Assembly: GCF_026342015.1 (NCBI RefSeq) | Contig: NZ_JAPENL010000003.1 | Location: forward strand, 1,054,001 to 1,118,000 | Direction of reading: 5' to 3' | Length of the DNA: 64,000 nucleotides | From: Micromonospora lupini | Lineage (GTDB): Bacteria; Actinomycetota; Actinomycetes; Mycobacteriales; Micromonosporaceae | Notes under the pieces: model-generated | Told to the model about the DNA's origin: nothing | Databases searched by the model: none | Seen by the model: only the letters and a program-made list of their open reading frames with translations | Shown here: in pieces, positions 34,011-42,831 of the stretch | How the letters are laid out: each line of letters begins with the position of its first letter | How positions within the stretch are numbered: position 1 is the first letter of the stretch | Made by a program: the position numbers and the translations under genes

Positions 34011-37000
34011 TCAGCCCCGCAACTGCCGGCGCAACGTCACCTCGGTGCCCTCATCGGTACGCCGCACCACCAGGTCACCCAGCGCCTTGATCAGTGACAG
34101 GCCGCGCCCCCGGAACCCGGAGCCTGTCGACTCCCGCCACTGCCCGGTGTCGCGGACGGTGGCGATCACCGTCCGGTCCTCGATTGCCACCTCGACGCTG
34201 ATGACCGCCTCGGCGGGCTGGACGGGGTGCTCGATGGCGTTCGCGGCGGCCTCCGAGACCGCCACGGTCAGGTCGAACAGGTCGGTCTCGCCGACGTCGT
34301 GCGCCACGAGGAAGTCCTCCAGGCGCTTGCGCAGCACACTCAACCGGGTCGGGTCCGCCGGCAGGCGCAGCGCGAACCGGTTCAGCTCGGCCGCCTCCAG
34401 GGCGAGCACCGCCACGTCGTCGCGGCGCGGCCGCCCGGTGACCCGCTCGACCACCGTGTCGATCAGATCGGCCACGTGCTCGCTCGGGGTCGCCGCGTCG
34501 GCGCGCAGCTGTGCCAGCGCGGCGTCGATGCCGAGCTGACGGTCCTCGATCAGGCCGTCGGTGTAGAGCAGCAGCCGGCTGCCCGCGGTCAGCTCACCCT
34601 CGACCGTCCGGTACGTCACGTCGGGGATGGCGCCGACCGGCGGGCCGAGCGCGCGGTCGTGCAGGAACGCCACGTCGTCTCCTCGGATCAGCAGGGGGGA
34701 CGGGTGCCCGGCGCTGGCGTAGCGCAGCAGACCGGTACGGGGGCTGAACTGCAGGCAGACCACTGTCGCGAACGAGCGCCCCTCGGTGGACCCGACCAGC
34801 CGGTTGAGGCGGCTCAGCGACTCACCCGGGTCGAAACCCTCCAGCAGGTACGCCCGCAGCGCGTTGCGGAGCTGTCCCATCGCGGCGGCGGCCTGGACGC
34901 CCTTGCCGACCACGTCGCCGATCACCAGCACCAGGTCGTCGCCCTCGAGCGCGAGCGCGTCGTACCAGTCACCGCCGACCTCGACGTCGGCGCTGCCCGG
35001 CAGGTAGCGGCTCGCCACGACCGCGCCCGGCAGCTGCGGCAGCGACCTCGGCAGCAGGCTGTGCTGCAACGTGGTGGCGATGCGGTGTTCGGCCTCGTAG
35101 AGCTGGGCGTTCTCCAACCGGACGCCGACCAGGCGGGCGAGCTGGGTGAGCGCTGCCTCGTCGGCCTGCGCGTCGTCGCCGGCGGCCCGCCAGACCTGAA
35201 GCTCGCCGAGCTGCTCGCTCGTGGTGCCGGTCAGCGCGGCCACGAAGGACGGGTCGGTGGCGGTGACTCCGCCGCCGTCGGCCTCGGAGCGGGCGCCGGC
35301 CGCGGTGACCACGACCCGGGCGGCCTCGGCGAGGGTGAGCGCGTGCCGGGCGGCGACCTGCAGCACGTCGGCTGTGGAACGGGCGGTGTTGACCGCCACC
35401 ACCGCGTCGGCAAGTGCCCGAAGCCGACGGATGATCTGCCCGCGCAGCTGACCCAGCTCGACGTTGGCCCGGACCCGGGCGATCAGCTCCTGCCCGGAGA
35501 ACGGCTTGGTGAGGTAGTCGTCGGCGCCGACGGAGAGGCCGGCGACGGCCTCCGCGGCGCCGGCGCGGGCGGAGAGCAGCACGATCGGCACGTCACGGGT
35601 GCGAGGGTCCGTGCGCAGCGCGCCGACCAGGCCGAACCCGTCCAGCCGGGGCATCATCACGTCGGTGAGCACGAGGTCGAACCCGCCGTCGCGGGCCAGC
35701 GTCAGGGCCGCCTGGCCGTCGCTCGCGGTGACCACCTCCCAGATCGGGGAGAGCAGCCGGGTGACGTGCTCGCGCAGGTCGACGTTGTCGTCGACGACCA
35801 GGATCCGGCCGGCCGGGGCGGCGGCGGTCGGCTGGCGGTCGGTGTGACCGGGCGTGTCATCGTCGACCCACAGGGCGGTCTCGGCGACGAAGAGCCGGGC
35901 CTGCTCGGGCTCGCCCGAGGGCAGGGGGGCGAACGCGGCCACCCGGTCGGCGGGCAGGTGCGCCGATCCGAACGGGACGGTCACCGTGAAGGTGCTGCCC
36001 ACGTCGACCTGGCTGGTCACCGTGACGTCGCCGCCGTGCATCTCGACCAGTTCCCGGACCAGCGCGAGCCCGATCCCGGTGCCCTCGTGCGTACGGGCGC
36101 GCACCCCGGGCACCCGGTGGAAACGCTCGAAGACGTGCGGCAGCTCGGCCGGCACGATGCCCACGCCGGTGTCGGAGACCTCCAGGCGGGCGACGCCGTC
36201 GTCGGCCCGGATCCGCACCCGGATCTCGCCGTCGAAGGTGAACTTCACCGCGTTCGACACCAGGTTGAGGACGATCTTCTCCCACATGTCCCGGTCGACG
36301 AACACCGGCGCCGGCAGCGGCGGGCAGTCCACCACAAGTCGCAGCCCGGCACGTTCCGTGGCCGAGCGGAAGGTGCTGGCCAGCCTGGCGGTGTAGCCGG
36401 CCAGGTCGGTGGGCTGGTAGCGGGCGGCCAGCCGGCCGGACTCCAGCCGGGAGAAGTCGAGCACCGTGTTGACCAGCTTGAGCAGGCGCAACGCGTTGCG
36501 GTGCATCACGACGAGCCGGTCGGTGTACGTGGCGGACAGCTCCGGGTCGGCGAGCATGTCCTCCAGCGGGCCGAGGACCAGGGTCAACGGCGTACGGAAT
36601 TCGTGGCTGACGTTGGCGAAGAAGTTGGTCTTCGCGCGGTCCAGCGCGGCCAGCTCGGCGGCCCGGGCGCGCTGCTGCTCGTACGCCCGCTGGGTGCCGA
36701 CCGCGCGGGAGATCTGCGCGGCCACCAGGTCGAGGAAGTCACGGTAGTCGTCGGCGAGCGGCAGCAGGCGGGCCACGCCGAGGACAAGCGCGCCGACCGT
36801 CTCGTTGGCGGCCTTGACGGGCAGCACGAGCGCCACGTCGGCGGCCTCGGCCGGTGGCCGGGCGAGCAGACCACTCACCTCGATGGTGGCGGGCGAGCCC
36901 TCCGCGACCAGCTCGGCGATCGTGTCGGCCGGGAGGTCGACCGCGGCCGGGTCGACGCCGCTGGTGGCGGTCAGGGTGAACCGGCCGGTGGAGTCGGCCA

Positions 37001-37670
37001 GGTGGACCAGCGCGAACGGCACGTCGGCGGAGTGCCGGGCGAGCACGTCGGCGGCGGTCCGGCCCAGCTCGCCCGCGCTGCTCACCTCGGCCAGCGCGGT
37101 GCCCAGCTCCGACAACGCCCGCAGCCGACGCTCGCCGACCACCCGCCCGGTGGTCTCGTTCACGATGCAGTAGACGCCGCTGACCGAGCCGTCGGCGCCC
37201 CGGATCGGGTCGTACGAGACGTCGAAGTAGGTCTGCTCGACGAAGCCGGAGCGGTCCAGCAGGAAGGGGTGGTCCTCGCCCCGGTAGGAGAGCCCGGTGC
37301 GCCGGACCCCGTCGAGCAGCGGACCGAGGACGTCCCAGGTCTCGGCCCAGTGGTGCCGGGCCGGTTGGCAGAGCACCTGCGGGTGCTTGCTGCCGATCGT
37401 CGGCCGGTAGGCGTCGTTGTAGAAGGCGAGCTGGTCGTCGCCCCAGAACATGACGATCTGCGAGCTGGAGGAGAGCATCATGCCGATCGCGCTGGAGAGC
37501 GCCACCGGCCAGTTGGACGGCCCGCCCAGCGGTGCGGTGGACCAGTCGAAGGCGCGGAGCCGCTCGCCCAGCTCACCGCCGCCCGCGAAGGCGGCGGCAA
37601 GGTGTGGGGGGATCTCGTGGACGTACGCGTGTGAATGCCCCGCGTCCGCGCCCCCCTGGGCCGAGCTCAT
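34011..37670 (-). CDS. hybrid histidine kinase / receiver / PP2C phosphatase / anti-sigma fusion
   Basis: The protein has 1219 residues, starting at an ATG with GGGGAGG. Order: PAS-like domain (about 40-175), GAF (about 185-330), HisKA with H-box FANVSHEFRTPL (His356), HATPase with NLVSNAVKF, DTGVGI and GTGIGLAL (to about 565), and receiver ILVVDDN...LTDVMMPRLDG (Asp670) with KPF (about 722). A second GAF-like region (about 745-860) precedes a SpoIIE-type PP2C (GGDWYDAL, IGDVVGKGV, SAGHPSPLL, LYTDGLIED, RRDDVAVLAL; about 865-1090). An RsbW-type HATPase ends the protein (VSEAAANAIEH, DTGQW, GRGLSLIKAL; about 1100-1219). It can therefore combine a phosphorelay with partner-switching control of a sigma factor. 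A STAS gene lies next to it. Sensor input is unknown. Confidence 0.93.
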   Translation of the reverse strand: MSSAQGGADAGHSHAYVHEIPPHLAAAFAGGGELGERLRAFDWSTAPLGGPSNWPVALSSAIGMMLSSSSQIVMFWGDDQLAFYNDAYRPTIGSKHPQVLCQPARHHWAETWDVLGPLLDGVRRTGLSYRGEDHPFLLDRSGFVEQTYFDVSYDPIRGADGSVSGVYCIVNETTGRVVGERRLRALSELGTALAEVSSAGELGRTAADVLARHSADVPFALVHLADSTGRFTLTATSGVDPAAVDLPADTIAELVAEGSPATIEVSGLLARPPAEAADVALVLPVKAANETVGALVLGVARLLPLADDYRDFLDLVAAQISRAVGTQRAYEQQRARAAELAALDRAKTNFFANVSHEFRTPLTLVLGPLEDMLADPELSATYTDRLVVMHRNALRLLKLVNTVLDFSRLESGRLAARYQPTDLAGYTARLASTFRSATERAGLRLVVDCPPLPAPVFVDRDMWEKIVLNLVSNAVKFTFDGEIRVRIRADDGVARLEVSDTGVGIVPAELPHVFERFHRVPGVRARTHEGTGIGLALVRELVEMHGGDVTVTSQVDVGSTFTVTVPFGSAHLPADRVAAFAPLPSGEPEQARLFVAETALWVDDDTPGHTDRQPTAAAPAGRILVVDDNVDLREHVTRLLSPIWEVVTASDGQAALTLARDGGFDLVLTDVMMPRLDGFGLVGALRTDPRTRDVPIVLLSARAGAAEAVAGLSVGADDYLTKPFSGQELIARVRANVELGQLRGQIIRRLRALADAVVAVNTARSTADVLQVAARHALTLAEAARVVVTAAGARSEADGGGVTATDPSFVAALTGTTSEQLGELQVWRAAGDDAQADEAALTQLARLVGVRLENAQLYEAEHRIATTLQHSLLPRSLPQLPGAVVASRYLPGSADVEVGGDWYDALALEGDDLVLVIGDVVGKGVQAAAAMGQLRNALRAYLLEGFDPGESLSRLNRLVGSTEGRSFATVVCLQFSPRTGLLRYASAGHPSPLLIRGDDVAFLHDRALGPPVGAIPDVTYRTVEGELTAGSRLLLYTDGLIEDRQLGIDAALAQLRADAATPSEHVADLIDTVVERVTGRPRRDDVAVLALEAAELNRFALRLPADPTRLSVLRKRLEDFLVAHDVGETDLFDLTVAVSEAAANAIEHPVQPAEAVISVEVAIEDRTVIATVRDTGQWRESTGSGFRGRGLSLIKALGDLVVRRTDEGTEVTLRRQLRG

Positions 37671-37853
37671 GCAGCCTCCCCGCTTCGGCCGTACCCCGCA
37701 GCCGTTGATCTTCACGCGCCGTGCTCCGACTTGTACCCCGGCGGACCAGCAACGTAACGCATGACGACCCGTGGACGCTGGTTACCTGGGCCCCGCCCGT
37801 CGCCGACCCGACAGCACGGCTGTGGACGCGGGCCCGAGCAGGGCTCTGACCTC

Positions 37854-38405
37854 TCAGAAGACCGGTAGTCCGTCGATGCTCGCGGCGTTCTTGGTGGCGC
37901 GGTAGGTCACGAGGTCATCGGCCGTGCGGCGGGAGTGTGAGGTAAGCAACAGGTCACGCTCCGCGCGGTAGTCCATCAGCGGCACCGCATAGCCGCAGGA
38001 GTCGCTGACCCGCTCGACCTCGACACTGATCACGGCCCGCACGGCGTGCACGTCCGGCGGCGCGGGAAACTCGGCGAGGCGCTCCGCGAAGCCCGCCTCG
38101 GTCACCGCGACGCTGCTGCCCCTACCGTGCAGGCGCACGATCTTCGGCGGCCCGTCGAACGCACAGAACATCAGCGTGATGCGAGAGTTGTCGCGCAGGT
38201 GGGCGATGGTCTCCGCGCCACTGCCGTGGTAATCCAGGTAGGCGACCCGGTGCGGACCGAGGATCACGAAGGTGCCCGTCATGCCCTTCGGTGAGACGTT
38301 GACGTGCCCCTCGGGACCGGACGGCGCGGTGGCCACGAAGAAGACCGGCTGGGCCGCGATGAACTCCCGCAGACGAACGTCGATCTCCGGATAGACCTTG
38401 CCCAT
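37854..38405 (-). CDS. pyridoxamine 5'-phosphate oxidase-family protein
   Basis: The protein has 183 residues. The N-terminal part, EIDVRLREFIAAQPVFFVATAPSGPEGHVNVSPKGM, and the core GTFVILGPHRVAYLDYHGSGAETIAHLRDNSRITLMFCAF are those of FMN-binding split-barrel proteins. C-terminal CGYAVPLMDYRAERDLL is also typical. Family members bind FMN, F420 or heme. It lies 47 bp beyond the end of the gamma-glutamyl hydrolase gene, in the same direction, so it may be the last gene of the glnA4-type operon. Confidence 0.85.
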   Translation of the reverse strand: MGKVYPEIDVRLREFIAAQPVFFVATAPSGPEGHVNVSPKGMTGTFVILGPHRVAYLDYHGSGAETIAHLRDNSRITLMFCAFDGPPKIVRLHGRGSSVAVTEAGFAERLAEFPAPPDVHAVRAVISVEVERVSDSCGYAVPLMDYRAERDLLLTSHSRRTADDLVTYRATKNAASIDGLPVF

Positions 38406-38452
38406 GTGGCGATCCTCCCACCGCACCCGCCGCCCGACGGGGGCGAGCTGCG

Positions 38453-39208
38453 TCACACCACCGGCGGCACCGCCACGCGTACGCCCCCGGGGTCGGCGCC
38501 CACCGGCGGCCCGGACGCCCGCCCGCGGGCGGCCCGGACCAACGCCGGAATCGGACGCGGGTCCGGCTCGATCTCCGGATGCCACTGCACCCCGAGCACG
38601 AACGGACGGTCCGGGTCCTCGACAGCCTCGATCACGCCGTCCGCCGCCCAGCCGGTGACCGCGAGCCGCCCCGGGGTGGCGACCGCCTGATGGTGGTACG
38701 AGTTGACACGGTCCACCCCGACCAGCGTCCTCGCCGCCAGGCTCCCCGGGGCGAACCGCACCGGATGGGTGCCGTAGACCGCCGGGGCCGGACGGTGCGC
38801 CTCCGTTCCGACGACGTCGGGCAGGTGCTGGTGCAGGGTGCCGCCGTACGCCACGGCGAGCAACTGCATCCCCCGACACACACCCAGCACGGGCAGGTCG
38901 GCGGCGAGCGCGGCCGTCAGCAGGGTCAGCTCACCGGCGTCGCGGTCCGGCCGGTCCTCGGTCCGGGGGTGCGGCTGCTGGCCGTACCGGCTCGGACCGA
39001 CGTCCGCGCCCCCGGCCAGCAGCAGCCCGTCGAGGACCGCCAGCACGTCGGCGTCGGAGTCGTCCGGGGGCAGCACCACCGCCCGGCCACCGGCGGCGGT
39101 CACCGCCCGCACGTACGCCTCGGGCACCAGCACCGCCCGCACACCGCGCCAGACGGCCCAGTCGGCGGGCTCGACGTACGCGCTGATCCCGATCAGCGGC
39201 CGTCTCAC
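38453..39208 (-). CDS. class I glutamine amidotransferase-like gamma-glutamyl hydrolase (PuuD type)
   Basis: The product (251 residues) is a peptidase C26 family enzyme with nucleophilic Cys111 in VLGVCRGMQLLAVAYGG and the His/Glu of QWHPEIEPDP. Its GTG start overlaps the SDR stop, so it is coupled. PuuD-type enzymes split gamma-glutamyl-GABA; in this operon the substrate may instead be gamma-glutamyl-glycine or another gamma-glutamyl amino acid. The M. tuberculosis counterpart is annotated as amidotransferase Rv2859c next to glnA4. It releases glutamate, closing the cycle opened by the glutamine-synthetase-like enzyme. Confidence 0.9.
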   Translation of the reverse strand: MRRPLIGISAYVEPADWAVWRGVRAVLVPEAYVRAVTAAGGRAVVLPPDDSDADVLAVLDGLLLAGGADVGPSRYGQQPHPRTEDRPDRDAGELTLLTAALAADLPVLGVCRGMQLLAVAYGGTLHQHLPDVVGTEAHRPAPAVYGTHPVRFAPGSLAARTLVGVDRVNSYHHQAVATPGRLAVTGWAADGVIEAVEDPDRPFVLGVQWHPEIEPDPRPIPALVRAARGRASGPPVGADPGGVRVAVPPVV

Positions 39209-39981
39209 AGGGGTGTGACGTAAGCGCCGGTGATGCCCCCGTCGACGACGAACTGCGCGGCGGTCATGAACGAGGCGTCGTCGCTGGCCAGGAACGCCAC
39301 CGCGGCGGCGATCTCCTCCGGCTGCCCGAAGCGGCCCATCGGCACGTGCACGAGCCGGCGGGCGGCCCGCTCCGGGTCGGCGGCGAACAGCTCCAGCAGC
39401 AGCGGAGTGGCCACCGGGCCGGGACACAGCGCGTTGACGCGGATGCCCTCGCGGGCGAACTGCACGCCCAGCTCCCGGGTCATCGCCAGCACGCCGCCCT
39501 TACTCGCGGTGTACGCGATCTGCGACGTCGCCGCGCCCATCAGCGCCACGAACGAGGCGGTGTTGATGATCGAGCCCTTGCCCTGGCGGCGCATGTGCGG
39601 GATCGCGTACTTGCAGCACAGGTAGACGCTCGTGGTGTTGACCCGCAGCACCCGCTCCCAGGCGTCCAGGCCGGTGTCCAGGATGGAGTCGTCGTCCGGC
39701 GGGGAGATGCCCGCGTTGTTGAAGGCGACGTCCACCCGGCCGTGCCGCTCGGCGACCCCGTCGAACAGGTCGCGGACTGCCGCCTCGTCGGCCACGTCGG
39801 TGGCCACGAACTCGCCGCCGCACTCCTCGGCGGCCTTCGTGCCGGCCTGCGCGTCGATGTCCACGCAGACCACCCGGGCCCCCTCGGCGGCGAACCGCCG
39901 GACGGTGGCCAACCCGATCCCGCTGCCCGCTCCGGTGACCACTGCCACCCGGTCCTGCAACCGACCCTGCACTGGCGTCAC
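39205..39981 (-). CDS. short-chain dehydrogenase/reductase
   Basis: This classical SDR has 258 residues. Its cofactor motif is TGAGSGIG (about 16-23), with Asp40-41 in VVCVDID suggesting NAD preference. The NNAG motif and the catalytic Ser/Tyr/Lys (TASF, YTASK) are present. Both ends overlap neighbours by 4 bp (ALDH stop, amidotransferase start), so it belongs to the pathway. No amine oxidase (PuuB) exists in the operon; an alcohol-oxidising SDR at this position would suit a gamma-glutamyl amino-alcohol. The M. tuberculosis equivalent is Rv2857c. Confidence 0.93.
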   Translation of the reverse strand: MTPVQGRLQDRVAVVTGAGSGIGLATVRRFAAEGARVVCVDIDAQAGTKAAEECGGEFVATDVADEAAVRDLFDGVAERHGRVDVAFNNAGISPPDDDSILDTGLDAWERVLRVNTTSVYLCCKYAIPHMRRQGKGSIINTASFVALMGAATSQIAYTASKGGVLAMTRELGVQFAREGIRVNALCPGPVATPLLLELFAADPERAARRLVHVPMGRFGQPEEIAAAVAFLASDDASFMTAAQFVVDGGITGAYVTPL

Positions 39982-41342
39982 TCCTCTGTCGCGATGAACA
40001 CGTTCTTGACGTCGGTGAAGGAGTGCAGCGCGTCCGGGCCCAGCTCACGGCCGAGTCCGGAACGCTTCATCCCGCCGAACGGGGTCCAGTAGCGCACCGA
40101 GGAGTGCGAGTTGACGCTGAGGTTGCCCGCGTCGACGGCGCGGGCCATCCGCAGCGCGCGGCCGACGTCGCGGGTCCAGATCGAGCCGGAGAGGCCGTAC
40201 TCGGTGTCGTTGGCGAGCCGGACCGCGTCGGCCTCGTCGTCGAACGGCAGCACCGACACCACCGGGCCGAAGATCTCCTCCCGCCAGTGCCGGTCCGCAG
40301 GCGAGTCGGCCAGCACCACTGTCGGGGCGTGCCAGAAGCCGGGACCGTCGGGGCACGAGCCGGCGAACGCCACAGTCGCCCCGGCCAGGTAGCCGGCGAC
40401 CCGGTCCCGCTGGGCCGCCGAGATCAGCGGCCCCATCTCCGCGGTGTCCCGGGACGGGTCCTCGACCCGCACCGCGCGGACCGCCGGTTCGAGCAGTTCC
40501 AGGAACCTGTCGTACACCTGGCGTTGGACCAGGATCCGTGACCGTGCGCAGCAGTCCTGGCCGGCGTTGTCGAAGACCGCGCCGGGCGCGGTCGCGGCGG
40601 CGCGTTCCAGGTCCGCGTCGGCGAACACGATGTTGGCGCTCTTGCCGCCCAGCTCCAGGGTGAGTCGCTTCACCTGGGGGGCGCAGCCGGCCGCGATGCG
40701 CGTGCCGACCTCGGTGGAGCCGGTGAAGCAGATCTTGCGGACCGCCGGATGGCTGACGAACCGCTCCCCCACCACCGCTCCCTCGCCCGGGAGCACGGTG
40801 AACACGCCGTCGGGCAGACCGGCCTCGCGGGCCAGCTCGGCGAGGCGCAGCGCGGTGAGCGGGGTCAGCTCGGCGGGCTTGAGCACCACCGTGTTGCCGG
40901 CGGCGAGGGCCGGGGCGAAACCCCAGGCGGCGATCGGCATCGGGAAGTTCCACGGCACGATCACGCCGACCACGCCGAGCGGCTCGTGGAAGGTGACGTC
41001 CAGGCCGCCGGGCACGGGGATCTGCCGCCCGGTCAACCGCTCCGGCGCACCGGCGTAGTAGTCAAGCACGTCGCGGACGTTGCCGGCCTCCCAGCGGGCG
41101 TTGCCGGCGGTGTGCCCGGAGTTGCGCACCTCCAGCACTGCCAACTCGTCGAGGTGCGCGTCGACGACGGCGGCGAACCGTCGCAGCAGTCGGGCCCGGT
41201 CCCCCGGCGCGACGGCCCGCCACGTCTCGAAGGCCGAGGCGGCCCGGGAGATCGCCGCGTCGACCTCCGCCACCGAGGCACCGGGGACCTCCCGGATCCC
41301 CTTACCGGACGCCGGGTCCACGACGAGAGTCACACCCACCAC
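39978..41342 (-). CDS. aldC: NAD(P)-dependent aldehyde dehydrogenase
   Basis: The 454-residue enzyme shows GVIVPWNFPMPIAAWGFAPALAAGNTVVLKPAE, the cofactor segment FTGSTEVGTRIA, catalytic Glu in LELGGKSANIVF and catalytic Cys in NAGQDCCARSR. The length is slightly below the usual 480-490. It begins 10 bp after the glutamine-synthetase-like gene and overlaps the SDR. In the Puu scheme it would oxidise a gamma-glutamyl aminoaldehyde to the acid. The symbol follows Rv2858c, which sits in the same cluster; orthology is inferred. Confidence 0.92.
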   Translation of the reverse strand: MVGVTLVVDPASGKGIREVPGASVAEVDAAISRAASAFETWRAVAPGDRARLLRRFAAVVDAHLDELAVLEVRNSGHTAGNARWEAGNVRDVLDYYAGAPERLTGRQIPVPGGLDVTFHEPLGVVGVIVPWNFPMPIAAWGFAPALAAGNTVVLKPAELTPLTALRLAELAREAGLPDGVFTVLPGEGAVVGERFVSHPAVRKICFTGSTEVGTRIAAGCAPQVKRLTLELGGKSANIVFADADLERAAATAPGAVFDNAGQDCCARSRILVQRQVYDRFLELLEPAVRAVRVEDPSRDTAEMGPLISAAQRDRVAGYLAGATVAFAGSCPDGPGFWHAPTVVLADSPADRHWREEIFGPVVSVLPFDDEADAVRLANDTEYGLSGSIWTRDVGRALRMARAVDAGNLSVNSHSSVRYWTPFGGMKRSGLGRELGPDALHSFTDVKNVFIATEE

Positions 41343-41351
41343 CCCAGCACG

Positions 41352-42716
41352 TCAGAGGCGTTCGAAGCCACGGGTCAGCTCCCAGTCCGTCACCGCGGCG
41401 TCGAAGGCCGCCAACTCCACCTTTGCCTGGTTGGCGTAGTGGGCCACCACCTCGTCGCCGAACGCCTCCCGGGCCACCGTCGAGCCCTCCCACACGGTCA
41501 GGGCGTCGCGCAGCGTGCCGGGGACCCGCTCGGCCTCCGGGTCGTCGTACGCGTTGCCTGTGCACTCCGCGCCCAGCTCCAGCTCCCGCTCGATGCCGTG
41601 CAGCGCGCCGGCGACCAGCCCGGCGATCGCCAGGTACGGGTTGACGTCGGCGCCGGGCACCCGGTTCTCCACGCGCATGCCCTGTCCGTGGCCCACCACC
41701 CGCAGGGCGCAGGTGCGGTTGTCCACCCCCCAGCGCAGCGCCGTCGGGGCGAAGGAGCCCGGTTGGTAGCGCTTGTAGGAGTTGATGTTCGGGGCGAACA
41801 GCAGGCTGAACTCCCGCATGGTGGAGAGCAGCCCGGCGAGCACGCGCTGCCCGATCTCCGACAGGTGCGCCGGCCCGTCGCCGAGCATGGCCGACGAGCC
41901 GGTGCTGTCGCGCAGCGAGAAGTGGATGTGGCAGGAGTTGCCCTCCCGCTCGTTCGGCTTGGCCATGAAGGTGATCGCCATGCCCTCCTGGGCGGCGATC
42001 TCCTTGGCCCCGTTCTTGTAGATGACGTGGTGGTCGGCGCAGGCCACCGCCTCGTCGTAGCGGAAGGCGATCTCGTGCTGGCCGAGGTTGCACTCGCCCT
42101 TGGCGCTCTCCGGCGTGAGCCCCGCGCCGGCCATCTCGGTGCGGATCCGGCGTAGCAGCGGCTCCACCCGGGCGGTGCCGAGCAGCGAGTAGTCCACGTT
42201 GTACTGGTTGGCCGGGGTGAGGTCGCGGTAGCCCCGCCGCCAGGCGTCCTCGTACGAGTCGCGGAACAGCACGAACTCCAGCTCGGTGCCCGCGTACGCG
42301 GTCAGCCCGTGCTCGGCCAGCCGGTCCAGTTGCCGGCGCAGGATCTGCCGGGGCGAGGCGATCACGTCACCGGAGCCGTCCAGCCAGGTCAGGTCGGCCA
42401 GCAGCAGGGCCGAGCCGGGCTGCCAGGGCACCCGGCGCAGGGTGGCGAAGTCCGGGACCATCGCGAAGTCGCCGTAACCGCGCTCCCAGCTCGACATCGC
42501 GTACCCGTCGACGGTGTTCATGTCGACGTCCACGGCGAGCAGGTAGTTGCAGCCCTCGCTGCCGTTGGCCACCACCTGGTCGAGGAAGAACGGCGCGTGG
42601 AACCGTTTGCCCTGCAACCGGCCCTGCATGTCGACGAGGGCCAGCACGACGGTGTCGATCTCGCCGTCGTTGATGGCGACCCGCAGCTGTTCCAGCGTGA
42701 GCGGAGCTTTCGTCAT
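41352..42716 (-). CDS. glnA4: glutamine synthetase-like gamma-glutamylamine ligase
   Basis: The enzyme has 454 residues from the ATG at 42716. It has the GS beta-grasp and catalytic parts: AYAGTELEFVLFRDSYEDAW, CNLGQHEIAFRYDEAV, NSCHIHFSLRD and ENRVPGADVNPYLAIAGLVAGALHGIE. The signature positions fit the GlnA3/GlnA4/PuuA branch rather than the ammonium-assimilating GlnA. These ATP-dependent ligases attach glutamate to polyamines or ethanolamine. Operon order matches M. tuberculosis glnA4 (Rv2860c). The amine substrate is not established. Confidence 0.9.
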   Translation of the reverse strand: MTKAPLTLEQLRVAINDGEIDTVVLALVDMQGRLQGKRFHAPFFLDQVVANGSEGCNYLLAVDVDMNTVDGYAMSSWERGYGDFAMVPDFATLRRVPWQPGSALLLADLTWLDGSGDVIASPRQILRRQLDRLAEHGLTAYAGTELEFVLFRDSYEDAWRRGYRDLTPANQYNVDYSLLGTARVEPLLRRIRTEMAGAGLTPESAKGECNLGQHEIAFRYDEAVACADHHVIYKNGAKEIAAQEGMAITFMAKPNEREGNSCHIHFSLRDSTGSSAMLGDGPAHLSEIGQRVLAGLLSTMREFSLLFAPNINSYKRYQPGSFAPTALRWGVDNRTCALRVVGHGQGMRVENRVPGADVNPYLAIAGLVAGALHGIERELELGAECTGNAYDDPEAERVPGTLRDALTVWEGSTVAREAFGDEVVAHYANQAKVELAAFDAAVTDWELTRGFERL

Positions 42717-42831
42717 TCGCGGGCCTCCATCACCAAGGTCTACTGGCAAACCGGATCACCGTCAATGCCCCCGATGGAGACGGCGGCAAACCCGGCGGGA
42801 CGGGCGCGGCGCCCGCCTCACCGGGTGGGCG

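Noticed and set aside
34227..37634. Open frame of over 1100 codons opposite the hybrid kinase gene
   Set aside because: The reverse strand carries intact catalytic motifs throughout; the plus-strand product is low-complexity Gly/Arg/Gln/Val sequence.
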